From NCBI GenBank assembly GCA_947176505.1, contig CAMWQW010000008.1, positions 1-64,000 of the forward strand: a stretch of DNA of 64,000 nucleotides, written 5' to 3'. Shown in pieces: positions 46,267 through 55,233 of this stretch. A program made the translations under genes and the position numbers. Source of the DNA: an uncultured Lachnospiraceae bacterium (lineage in GTDB: Bacteria; Bacillota; Clostridia; Lachnospirales; Lachnospiraceae). Positions within the stretch are counted from its first letter, which is position 1. Each line of letters begins with the position of its first letter. Under the pieces are notes generated by a model that saw nothing but the letters and a program-made list of their open reading frames with translations, was not told where the DNA came from and searched no databases.

Positions 46267-48390
46267 CTAATCCCTCTTCATAATTTCACCAATCACTGCC
46301 AAAAGCATCAATTGTACCACTCCGTTTATGCCATCTTCCCATGCAATATGCCCTCCTGTCAAATCCTCAATCTGCGAAATTCCCACTTGGGCAACCTTCT
46401 CCCAAATCTCTCTGCCGACCTGCAAGTCTTCACCCGCAAAGAGAATTCTCTGATGCATCAAATCATTATCGTATGACAGCGTACTATTCACTCCGTTTTC
46501 CTGCAATAGCGCCAGCATAGGCTCCGCATTGATTCCCACATCCATTAGAAATTCCACACCGAGATTTGCTCTGTACGCATCCTCTAAACCGACTATCCCA
46601 GCCAAATCCTGCGGCAGTCCGGTATCAAAATATCGGATAACAAGATCTGCATATTGCTTCTGCGGATGAATATATTTCTCCGCGTCGTCCCGGCGTTTCT
46701 CAATCTGTTCTCTTACCGCCGCCCAAGCATGCCCCCTGCTGCCTCGATCTCTTTCAAGCTTCCAATAGCATCGGAGTGCTTCGTCCGTGTCCAGATAAAT
46801 CTTCATATCTAACACCTGCCTCATCTGCGGCAGATACAGGGAATGCAGCCCGCACATGATAATGTACGGTTTGGGCAGCATCCTTCTCTTAGCAGTAAAT
46901 GTTCCCGTATTGTGATCATAATCTGCCCGTTTCACCGAATTATTACCGCGCAATACTCTCAAATCCTCTGCCTGCCTGTACAGATAATTAGCTTGGGGAT
47001 TCAAGTGCGTCATCTCATTCCAGTTATTATCGCCACGCTCCCATTTGTGGTCGCCATCTCCTTCGATATTTAAAATACTGTCCTCGGAAAGTAACTCACC
47101 CAACATGACAAGCAGTCGGCTTTTACCCGCCCCGCTGTCTCCCGCAATACCAATCGTAAACGGACGGTTTCTCCTGCGGTAGTAAGAATTGCTGTTCACA
47201 CCGTACAGATACATGGAGACAACCATAATCAGAAAAACGCCCACCATCAATGTAAATATGATATTTTCGATGCTCTCATCGACAATTTTAAGTCCGTCTA
47301 AATTTCTTCCAAGTAATGACAAATCCGTAAACCGGGTCACATGAAAGAAGACATAATACAACAAATACAGACAATTAAACACGCCGTACACCATCACCAT
47401 CTTGCCTCTGTTCACGGACAGCCCGGCAAGATAGAGCATGAAAAACGGCACCACCCATATAAACCATGCGGGCATCGCCGGCACAAATGCCAGAAATACG
47501 GAAAACAGAAGTCCCGTCATACTAATCAGCAAGTCCCTGTTCATCTGATTAATATGAAACGCCTGAAAATAAATGAAAAGCAGTACCAGCACGCAAAGCA
47601 ATAAATGCGCGCTGCCGTACTCAATATATACATTATCAATCGCGCTCTGCTCTTTATTGAACAGCACCATATTAACAAAACCGCTGCCCCAAAAAGGCGC
47701 GGTGATAACTGCCGTAAATAGAATCGGAAGTCCCGTCATAATCACGGCTTTTTTTCGTCCCTTCTTCTTATAGAGATATAGGAAAAACAACGGAAATACT
47801 ACCGCTATGTGAAACTTCGATGCCAACGCCAAAGTCAGAAATACCACGAATTTTCTCTCATTATGTACCGCTTGTTCAACTGCAATATCCGTCTTAGTCA
47901 GATAATAAATAGCACCGATCAAAAACACAGTCGGTATGATATCCAACTGTCCGTGCATGTAAGAAGAATACAGCACAATAGGAGACAGGAAGTAGAGTAC
48001 AAGAATATATTTTCTTTTTGATTTGGATATGTGCATCAGATAATACAACCCCAATAAATCCATCAAAAGCAGCGGTAATTTAAACAGCAGATTACGAAAA
48101 AATATCGGAGCCGCCTCGCAAAAACTGATAAGAGCCCCTCCGATGCACTCAATAAAAAGCATGACCGGAGGATACGGAAAAGAAGAAAGAAGCTGATTAT
48201 CATAATAATATTGATACGGATTCTCACCGCCAAGAAAACATTTCACAAAAGGGATAAACATCATATCCTGATAATCCGAAGAAAACAGACCCATCAGGAG
48301 CAGCTTAAATAGAACTGTCGCCACAACGGCAGTCTTCAATATCTTATAGTAATTCTTTTCCAAATCGAGCGTATTTAATCTCTGCAACAT
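46267..48390 (-). CDS. GT-C membrane glycosyltransferase-like protein fused to a uridine-kinase/PRK-type kinase
   Basis: A 707-residue fusion. Residues about 1-400 hold about 11-12 membrane helices and the loop MMFIPFVKCFLGGENPYQYYY, as in GT87/GT39-like polyprenyl mannosyl- or glucosyltransferases. From about residue 404 a soluble P-loop domain follows: IGIAGDSGAGKSRL (Walker A, about 408-416), EGDGDHKWERGDNNWNEMTHLNPQAN, DYDHNTGTFTAKRR, and IYLDTDEALRCYWKLERDRGSRG, which match the phosphoribulokinase/uridine kinase family closely. A C-terminal 100 residues (GVNSTLSYDNDLMHQR) are unassigned. The start is ATG 48390, 7 bp after the upstream stop. Such a fusion is not one I know. Confidence 0.85.
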   Translation of the reverse strand: MLQRLNTLDLEKNYYKILKTAVVATVLFKLLLMGLFSSDYQDMMFIPFVKCFLGGENPYQYYYDNQLLSSFPYPPVMLFIECIGGALISFCEAAPIFFRNLLFKLPLLLMDLLGLYYLMHISKSKRKYILVLYFLSPIVLYSSYMHGQLDIIPTVFLIGAIYYLTKTDIAVEQAVHNERKFVVFLTLALASKFHIAVVFPLFFLYLYKKKGRKKAVIMTGLPILFTAVITAPFWGSGFVNMVLFNKEQSAIDNVYIEYGSAHLLLCVLVLLFIYFQAFHINQMNRDLLISMTGLLFSVFLAFVPAMPAWFIWVVPFFMLYLAGLSVNRGKMVMVYGVFNCLYLLYYVFFHVTRFTDLSLLGRNLDGLKIVDESIENIIFTLMVGVFLIMVVSMYLYGVNSNSYYRRRNRPFTIGIAGDSGAGKSRLLVMLGELLSEDSILNIEGDGDHKWERGDNNWNEMTHLNPQANYLYRQAEDLRVLRGNNSVKRADYDHNTGTFTAKRRMLPKPYIIMCGLHSLYLPQMRQVLDMKIYLDTDEALRCYWKLERDRGSRGHAWAAVREQIEKRRDDAEKYIHPQKQYADLVIRYFDTGLPQDLAGIVGLEDAYRANLGVEFLMDVGINAEPMLALLQENGVNSTLSYDNDLMHQRILFAGEDLQVGREIWEKVAQVGISQIEDLTGGHIAWEDGINGVVQLMLLAVIGEIMKRD

Positions 48391-48397
48391 GAGCTGC

Positions 48398-50041
48398 TCA
48401 TGCCTCTCTTGTTTCTATAAATTCTTTAAAGTACTGCCATGTCTTCTCATAACCTTCATAGTCCGCCGGTGTACCCCAGCCCACGTACCGGTCAATGTCA
48501 AAAATCTTCGCGCGATATCCCAAATCAAGCACATGCTTTGCCACCTGATCCACATAATACTCCCCGTTGATGCGGTCATTCTCCGCAATCATCTTCTTGG
48601 TCGCCTCCAAGAAAATCCCTGCTTTTTTAAACCAGAAAGTGGCTACCACCGCCGGGTCTTCCATCGGCGTATCGGAAATTGCTTTTTTAATCGATGTGCC
48701 TACGATGTTTCCATCATCGTCCGTAATCATCCAGCCGTAGGCATTAGGATTCGCCAGCACAGCCTCATTATGGCGATAAGTGAAAACAATACAATCGCAC
48801 TCTTTCGTCAAACGCTCATATACTGACTGGTCAATGTCCATGCCGTTATCACAGCCCGCAATCAGAAGCGGTTCTTCCGGATCTAAATAGTCTTCCGCCA
48901 ACATGCAGGTACAAGCCTGCCCCTCTGTCAAATGGTCAACCGTAATAAACTCCGCCTTCGGATAATAGGCACGAATCGTATCTTCCACGCCGTCTTCTTT
49001 ATGAAAAGTTCTGTCCACATAGATAACGTTGCTGCCGTCAACCGCCACTCCCGGCAAATCCTGCGTGGCGCACACGACCATCGGCTTCTTTTCACCGGTC
49101 TGTCTGTCCGTCGTCATAATCGCCGGTTTATGTACCCGATACCCTGCATCGGCAAAACGTTGCCCTGCTCCCGCCATGGGAATTAAAATTCTGCCGGTAA
49201 ATTTTGTGTCCTTTTTACTGCCGTCTTTCTTCCCATCCTTTACCTGCGCTGCCCGCCGAATCAAATCCGTCCAGTAAACGAACTCCTGCATATCTTCCGG
49301 CGTTCCCCACTGACAGAAATACTTTACATTCGTCGGCACCCACACCTTGAGCCCGTCCTGCACCATGAAATTATAAGGAAGAGATGCATAAAACTCCCCA
49401 TTAATGGCACATTCGTCATGCTCTGTCAATATCTGACAATATCTCTCCATCGTATCGCCGTTCTTAAAATAATACACGCCCGGCGAATGCTTTGCCTTTG
49501 TCTTATCTTTTTCAAATGAATACTTTTCACGAATCTCTATCAGATTGTCCTGTTCATCGGTCAGACAAGAAGCATAATAATTCTTCTCCGGAAGCAGATT
49601 CGGGTGAAATCCCGTATAACAGGGCACGGCTCCGTCACAACTCCGTTCCTTTGCCTCTCTCACAAATTCCGTATAATCCCAAGTCATATAAAAGTCACAA
49701 TAATTGATGATACAGCAATCGTCTGTGTCAATCTGATTTTTCTCACACAGCATCCGATACGCCCGGAGTACATCATACACCGGACCTTTCTTGACCCAGT
49801 CTTCTATAGATACAATAATTGCCTCCGGCGCAAGTTGGAGCAGCCTTTTCTTCATAGTCGAATCTTTACTCAGATGCTCCCCACGGCACACAAAAACAAA
49901 CTGCACATCCGAAGGGTACATTTTCGTTACAATCCACTCTATAATCGGCATATCCATAATCTTAATAAAGGGTTTTAAATCTTGATAGCCTGCTGCCACA
50001 AAACGGGAGCCGTACCCCGTCATCGGAATGATTACATTCAT
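48398..50041 (-). CDS. Tandem sugar/metabolite nucleotidyltransferase
   Basis: A 547-residue protein with two nucleotidyltransferase domains. The first (about 1-250) begins MNVIIPMTGYGSRFVAAGY with LKPFIKIMDMPIIEW, the second (about 282-540) begins ILIPMAGAGQRFADAGYRVHKPAI and has GCDNGMDIDQ. Both keep the G-x-G-x-R-F nucleotide loop and the Lys-Pro, so both could be active, or one may be regulatory. AAGGAG precedes ATG 50041. It lies 17 bp downstream of the aldolase. The substrate is unknown; activation of a sugar or polyol phosphate is inferred. Confidence 0.85.
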   Translation of the reverse strand: MNVIIPMTGYGSRFVAAGYQDLKPFIKIMDMPIIEWIVTKMYPSDVQFVFVCRGEHLSKDSTMKKRLLQLAPEAIIVSIEDWVKKGPVYDVLRAYRMLCEKNQIDTDDCCIINYCDFYMTWDYTEFVREAKERSCDGAVPCYTGFHPNLLPEKNYYASCLTDEQDNLIEIREKYSFEKDKTKAKHSPGVYYFKNGDTMERYCQILTEHDECAINGEFYASLPYNFMVQDGLKVWVPTNVKYFCQWGTPEDMQEFVYWTDLIRRAAQVKDGKKDGSKKDTKFTGRILIPMAGAGQRFADAGYRVHKPAIMTTDRQTGEKKPMVVCATQDLPGVAVDGSNVIYVDRTFHKEDGVEDTIRAYYPKAEFITVDHLTEGQACTCMLAEDYLDPEEPLLIAGCDNGMDIDQSVYERLTKECDCIVFTYRHNEAVLANPNAYGWMITDDDGNIVGTSIKKAISDTPMEDPAVVATFWFKKAGIFLEATKKMIAENDRINGEYYVDQVAKHVLDLGYRAKIFDIDRYVGWGTPADYEGYEKTWQYFKEFIETREA

Positions 50042-50058
50042 GCATATTCTCCTTTGTG

Positions 50059-51129
50059 TTACTTCTTCTGCCTGCGGTATTTCTCTGCGTCCCAATTGAG
50101 AAGTTCATCCTCCTGTGCATCGCTTAGGTAATTCATTTTATGTCCCAAATTCACACACTGTACTCTCGCCGCAAAACTCATGACATTCTCTATCTCCTGC
50201 GCTTTTTTTACACTCTCTGCCAGAATATAGAAATTCCCTTCATAATATATCAACGTCGGAATGCCGTGCCGGTCCATAAAATCCAGAATATCCCTCTCTT
50301 CATAGTCTTTCTCAAGCCACAATAATTTCTTATTTGCATAGACTACGCAGTCCGGACAGAAAGCATGTTCCCATATTCCTTTCTCAACCAGCTTTGTCCC
50401 CGCATATTCCTTCGACAAATAACGATTCTCGGAAACATACACAATATTACCTTTCAGCACATCAATCTGTTGTATCGCCTGATATAATGCCGTCGCCTCG
50501 CGGTATGCACTGTCATCTATGCACAAGTACTCCGCAATGATATTCAAAGTCTCCTCTGTCTTCCCGATTACCGTGTCTGCATCATCACCACTGACTACCA
50601 GTCCATGATTCGCCAAGAAAATAATGGTGCCGTCCGCGCCCTGTGCCTGCTGCTTTCGGTATAATTTATAATATGTCTCCGCCAGCGCTGCGCCCGGTTT
50701 CCTGTAGGGGACGAATACCGCTTTCGGAAAAAGTGTATGTAAAATATCCATACCTCCCGCTCTCACCGTCAATATATTGACAAGCATCGGATGGGAATGC
50801 AGTGTATATTTGCCCGTAACAGCATGGAGAAACGTCTCTATGGATGCGCGTCCTCCTTCGATATGTACCTCTTCCAACAACCTCTTACCGATTTCTTCCG
50901 TCAGGACATCTTCTTCCTGCATCTCTACTTGCTCTTTAAAGTAATCCACAATTTTCCTATAGTCTACTTTGGAATAACCCGTCTGCTCGTCCACGTCCGC
51001 CAACTGACAGCCGGAACTCTTAACGAGCATTGTGTGATCGTCTAATTTCACGGAAGTATTTCCGCCGCCTGCCTGCGCCAAGTCATTGCGCATTCCTGCA
51101 TATCTTGAAATCTTAATAAAATCCTGCAT
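50059..51129 (-). CDS. Class II aldolase/adducin family protein
   Basis: A 356-residue protein. The class II aldolase core (residues about 1-230) has GGGNTSVKLDD, the zinc ligands LHSHPMLVN (about 111) and the downstream LANHGLVVSGDD (about 175). A further 120 residues after the core are unusual and include a CPDCVVYANKKL segment. The enzyme may cleave or make a phosphorylated sugar or polyol. It is the first gene of the 42.5-51.1 kb cluster. Starting ATG 51129 was chosen because the upstream ATG has no good ribosome site. Confidence 0.87.
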   Translation of the reverse strand: MQDFIKISRYAGMRNDLAQAGGGNTSVKLDDHTMLVKSSGCQLADVDEQTGYSKVDYRKIVDYFKEQVEMQEEDVLTEEIGKRLLEEVHIEGGRASIETFLHAVTGKYTLHSHPMLVNILTVRAGGMDILHTLFPKAVFVPYRKPGAALAETYYKLYRKQQAQGADGTIIFLANHGLVVSGDDADTVIGKTEETLNIIAEYLCIDDSAYREATALYQAIQQIDVLKGNIVYVSENRYLSKEYAGTKLVEKGIWEHAFCPDCVVYANKKLLWLEKDYEERDILDFMDRHGIPTLIYYEGNFYILAESVKKAQEIENVMSFAARVQCVNLGHKMNYLSDAQEDELLNWDAEKYRRQKK

Positions 51130-51215
51130 ACGCTTCCCTATCCTTTCCCTATTGCACATTTTATCATATCTTTATTTATATTGCTACGTGAAAACAAAAT
51201 ACCAAAAAACAACAC

Positions 51216-51262
51216 AAAAAAAGCAACCGCACCAGTCAAGCCAAGGTTTTGGTTGCTTTTTT
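51216..51262 (-). terminator. Rho-independent terminator of the alpha-galactosidase operon
   Basis: GCAACC (51223-51228) pairs with GGTTGC (51251-51256), flanked by A and T runs, with an inner CCAAGG element. On the minus strand T7 follows the stem. It ends 20 bp past the GH36 stop, separating the operon from the glycan cluster. Confidence 0.88.
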
Positions 51263-51282
51263 GAATTTGCATAAACACGATA

Positions 51283-53469
51283 TCATTCACTGTCTTTGGC
51301 GTAAAATACAAACTGATACGCAAGGTGCTCTCCAAGCTCCACCGGCATGGGAAGCCCCGCCTCCATCAACGCCGAACCGTAATAGCTTCGTCCGGTTTCC
51401 GCTTCCTCATAGACTGCATCCGGCAGTAAGCCTCTCATTCTGACATAATTTACCGTCATATTTCCGTGATTTTCCAGCATGACTACATGCATCAGCACCT
51501 TTCTCTTATCCTCCGACACATGCATCCATGCCGCATACTCATCCTGAAAGGGATTCGACAGACGATAATAGTCTCCTTTACGAATCAGTTCTTCGTACTT
51601 CCTGTATCGCCTAATCTGCCCTTTAATCTCTTCTTTTTCTTCTTCACTAAGCTTGGCAAGAGATAATTCGTATCCGAAAGCACCCGTCATCGCCACAATA
51701 CCCCTTGTATGCAGGCTGGCGCTTCGTCCTGTCTGATGATTCGGTACTGCAGACACGTGCGCCCCGATTGTTGACATCGGATAGAAAAACGATGTGCCAT
51801 ACTGTATGCGCAGCCTGTCCAATGCATCCGAATTATCGCTACACCAGATCTGTGGCGTATAGTACATCATTCCTGCGTCAAACCTTCCGCCGCCGCCGCT
51901 GCATCCTTCTATCAACATTTGCGGATATTTCTCTCGCAGCTTCTCCAAGAAATCATATACGCCAAGCACATAATCATAAGCGGTTCTTCCCTGACTGTCC
52001 GTCGATGAATAAATATCCGTAATACTTCTGTTCATGTCCCATTTTACATATTCTATATTTCCTTGGTCCAAGACATCGCATATCTGCCTAAAAACATGAT
52101 TCCTCACTTCCGACCGCGAGAAGTCAAGGACAAGCTGATTTCTTCCCCGAATCGATTTTCTTCCCGGAATCTGCAATGCCCAATCAGGATGTTCTCTGTA
52201 AAGTTCGCTATCCTCCGAAACCATCTCCGGCTCAATCCAGATTCCGAACTTCACGCCGATATCATTAATCCTGCCAGCCAGTTCACCAAGCGTACATCCC
52301 AGCTTTTCCTCATTGACCTGCCAGTCTCCCAGTCCGCCGTTATCATCGCCCCTCTTTCCGAACCAGCCGTCATCCATAACGACCATATCAATTCCCAACT
52401 CTGCCGCATCTTTTGCCAGACGGTAAATTGTCTCTCCGTCAAAATCAAAATAAGCCGCTTCCCAGCTATTGACCAAAATCGGTCTTGAGCTATCGCTATA
52501 CTTTCCTCTGCATATATGCTCTCTGATACAGCGATGATATTTTATCGTTAAATCACCAAATCCCTTATTTGAATAGCATAGTATCGTCTCCGGAATCGCC
52601 AACATCTCTCCCGGCGCTAACGAATAGTGAAACAAATCGCTTTGCAGTCCCATCATAACTCTTGTCTGATTATACTGATCCTGCTCCGCCTCGCACATGA
52701 AATTCCCACTGTAGACGAAAACCATGCCATAGCATTTTCCATAATCTTCAGTAGTATCCTTGCCCGCAATAATCACTGCCGGGTTATATTGATGACTAGA
52801 AGTCCCTCTGCGGCTGCCGATTACATAGCTGCCATGCACTATCTCATTTCGCTGGAAATTCCTCTCCATTGCATGCCTGCCATAGAAGGTAATCAAATCA
52901 TATGTTCCGCTCACAAAATCAAGACTTGCTGACGCCGCCTTTTCCACGACAATACCGCTCACTCCGCCGTTGATAACCTCTGCGCTTCTTGTGATAATGT
53001 CCTCTTTTTCCAATACACCGTACAGCAGCCGGACCTGTACCTTGCTGATTTGGTCTTCCAAAATCACTTCCAATGTTTCCGCATCCTGCTCCTTGGCATG
53101 AACTGCCGGTAGTCCCGGCAGCTCATATTTTCCTTTACTGATATAATGTCTGGCATAACGCAGGTCACAGCATTCAGATCCGTCATGGTTTTTAATAACA
53201 AGAGCGCTATTCCTGAAATCGCCGATTCCCATAGTCGGATATTCCTGCGGCAGCGCATCCATGGAATATGTCCTGTCATTCCCTACATCATAAGGATTCC
53301 CCGAAAAGCCCCTGTCATAGTAGGTCAACAGATAATCCATATTACCGTCTATCCTGCCTCCGTAATACAAGTGCAGAAGAAAACCGAAATCATCTATTTT
53401 CATTTGATAAGTCGTACTTTGAGTCTGTAATGTAAAAATTCGTTTTTCTTTCTGATAAACAATCGCCAT
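51283..53469 (-). CDS. Alpha-galactosidase, GH36
   Basis: A 728-residue GH36 enzyme with a beta-sandwich, central barrel and C-terminal domain. The nucleophile Asp is in KWDMNRSITD (about residue 478), the acid/base Asp in WCSDNSDALDR (about 543), and the substrate loop CSGGGGRFDAGMMYY (about 521). It removes alpha-1,6-galactose from raffinose family sugars and melibiose. No signal peptide, so it is intracellular and acts on sugars imported by the adjacent ABC transporter. It is the last gene of the operon after the two permeases. Confidence 0.96.
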   Translation of the reverse strand: MAIVYQKEKRIFTLQTQSTTYQMKIDDFGFLLHLYYGGRIDGNMDYLLTYYDRGFSGNPYDVGNDRTYSMDALPQEYPTMGIGDFRNSALVIKNHDGSECCDLRYARHYISKGKYELPGLPAVHAKEQDAETLEVILEDQISKVQVRLLYGVLEKEDIITRSAEVINGGVSGIVVEKAASASLDFVSGTYDLITFYGRHAMERNFQRNEIVHGSYVIGSRRGTSSHQYNPAVIIAGKDTTEDYGKCYGMVFVYSGNFMCEAEQDQYNQTRVMMGLQSDLFHYSLAPGEMLAIPETILCYSNKGFGDLTIKYHRCIREHICRGKYSDSSRPILVNSWEAAYFDFDGETIYRLAKDAAELGIDMVVMDDGWFGKRGDDNGGLGDWQVNEEKLGCTLGELAGRINDIGVKFGIWIEPEMVSEDSELYREHPDWALQIPGRKSIRGRNQLVLDFSRSEVRNHVFRQICDVLDQGNIEYVKWDMNRSITDIYSSTDSQGRTAYDYVLGVYDFLEKLREKYPQMLIEGCSGGGGRFDAGMMYYTPQIWCSDNSDALDRLRIQYGTSFFYPMSTIGAHVSAVPNHQTGRSASLHTRGIVAMTGAFGYELSLAKLSEEEKEEIKGQIRRYRKYEELIRKGDYYRLSNPFQDEYAAWMHVSEDKRKVLMHVVMLENHGNMTVNYVRMRGLLPDAVYEEAETGRSYYGSALMEAGLPMPVELGEHLAYQFVFYAKDSE

Positions 53470-53502
53470 ACACTTTACCTGTCCTTGTACATATTATTAC
53501 AT

Positions 53503-54345
53503 TTATTTTACCGCTCCGTTTACGACACCATTCAGAATCTGTTTCTGACAAATAATGTAGAAGATCAGAATCGGAATCAATGAAAGTAAGTAGGACGCAA
53601 ACGCAAGGTTATAGTTTGTACCGAACTGCGACTGGAAATTCAACTGTGCCAGCGGCAGCGTATTTTGCTCGGAACCCGCCATAACAATAAGTGGTGTCAT
53701 TACGTCATTCCATACCGCAAGCGCTGTCAAGACCGCAACCGTTGCATGCATGGGGCGCATAACAGGGAAGATAATCTTCCAATAGGTTCTCCATGTAGAT
53801 GCGCCGTCCACTTTCGCTGCCTCCTCTAACGCCATCGGTATATTGACAAGATATCCCGAATACAAAAGTACATTCATCGGCATATAGAATACCACATACA
53901 GCAGAACAACACCAAACCAATTCGCCAATCCCATTTCAGCCGTTTGCTTTGCGATAGGCATCATCAGAATTGCAAAAGGAACGAACATACCACTGACGAT
54001 GAACAAATATACAAAGCTGTAAAACTTACTGTGCGCTTTATTTCTTCCCAAAGCATAACCCATCAGGGAATGAACTGCAATTGACAATGCGACTGTAAGC
54101 AGAGTAATCAGTAAACTGTTCCTGAGTGAATTCCAGAAATTCGTAATCTCCATTGCCTCTCTGAAATTGTTAAGACTCCATACTTTAGGCAGTGATAAAA
54201 TACCGCTGATACTGTTCGTCATCTCTGAAGGCTGCTTAAATGCAATTACAATCGTTAAGTATAAAGGAAATATGATTGTAGACAAACCGAGAATTAACAA
54301 AATCATTGCCGGTGTATTTACTTTTTTGTTCATCATATTTTTCAT
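53503..54345 (-). CDS. Carbohydrate ABC transporter permease (MalG/MsmG type)
   Basis: A 280-residue permease with six membrane helices and the EAA loop near YLVNIPMALEEAAKVDGAST. GGAGG lies upstream of the start, whose first base is the last base of the upstream stop (TAATG overlap). Works with the MalF-type permease and the binding protein. The ATPase (MsmK type) is not in the window. Confidence 0.95.
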   Translation of the reverse strand: MKNMMNKKVNTPAMILLILGLSTIIFPLYLTIVIAFKQPSEMTNSISGILSLPKVWSLNNFREAMEITNFWNSLRNSLLITLLTVALSIAVHSLMGYALGRNKAHSKFYSFVYLFIVSGMFVPFAILMMPIAKQTAEMGLANWFGVVLLYVVFYMPMNVLLYSGYLVNIPMALEEAAKVDGASTWRTYWKIIFPVMRPMHATVAVLTALAVWNDVMTPLIVMAGSEQNTLPLAQLNFQSQFGTNYNLAFASYLLSLIPILIFYIICQKQILNGVVNGAVK

Positions 54346-55211
54346 TATAGCTGCTCCTCCTTTTTACCGGAAAATTTCATCTGCGCAACTGAAATAACCA
54401 CGATTACGATGAAGAAAACAACCGCGTTAGCACTCTGGAATCCAAATTGTCCACCCGACATACCGTTATTGTAAATCAGATACGAGATAGATTCCGTACT
54501 CTGCGCCGGACCACCCTTTGTCAATGCCATAATCTGGTCGAATACCATCAGAAAGTTCTTAACGCAAAGTACCATATTGATAGAGAAAAACGGGATGATT
54601 AACGGGAAGGTAAGATATTTAAACTGCTTCCATCCGGTTGCTCCGTCTAATCCTCCTGCCTCATACACATCTTCCGGTACTGTCTGCAACCCAGAAATAT
54701 AAATAATCGTGTTCATTGCAATCGCCTGCCATGCACATACAACCATGACGCCAATCCACGCCGCACTCGGATTTGATAAAATACTGGAACTTAACGCTTC
54801 TATTCCGACCATATCCGCCACTGCGGGAAGAATATATGTGAAAAAGTAGTTAAAGATGTAACCTACAACAAGCGCACCTAATATGTTCGGCAGGAAATAT
54901 GCCCCGCGGAAAAAGCTCTTAGCCCTTATCTTACTGTTTAATCCTAATGCAAGAATCAAGCTGATTACATTCACTACAATGGTTGACACAATTGCAAGTT
55001 TAAATGTAAACAAATATGATTTACCGACACGGGCATCCGAAAATAAATCAACGTAATTCCTAAATCCAACCCAATCGTAACTTCCGAATCCTTTAAAATT
55101 CGTGAAACTGTATATCACACCGCGAATCAACGGAATGGTATTGAAGCAGACAAATAACGCAAGAATCGGAATTGTAATTAACAAAAACGTTCTCTTTCTT
55201 TCATTTTTCAT
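54345..55211 (-). CDS. Carbohydrate ABC transporter permease (MalF/MsmF type)
   Basis: A 288-residue permease with six membrane helices, the conserved EAA loop at VPEDVYEAGGLDGATGWKQF. It overlaps the next permease by one base and follows the binding protein by 22 bp. Imports alpha-galactosides for the GH36 enzyme, inferred from context. Confidence 0.95.
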   Translation of the reverse strand: MKNERKRTFLLITIPILALFVCFNTIPLIRGVIYSFTNFKGFGSYDWVGFRNYVDLFSDARVGKSYLFTFKLAIVSTIVVNVISLILALGLNSKIRAKSFFRGAYFLPNILGALVVGYIFNYFFTYILPAVADMVGIEALSSSILSNPSAAWIGVMVVCAWQAIAMNTIIYISGLQTVPEDVYEAGGLDGATGWKQFKYLTFPLIIPFFSINMVLCVKNFLMVFDQIMALTKGGPAQSTESISYLIYNNGMSGGQFGFQSANAVVFFIVIVVISVAQMKFSGKKEEQL

Positions 55212-55233
55212 AATCTTATCTCTCCTTTCCTAT

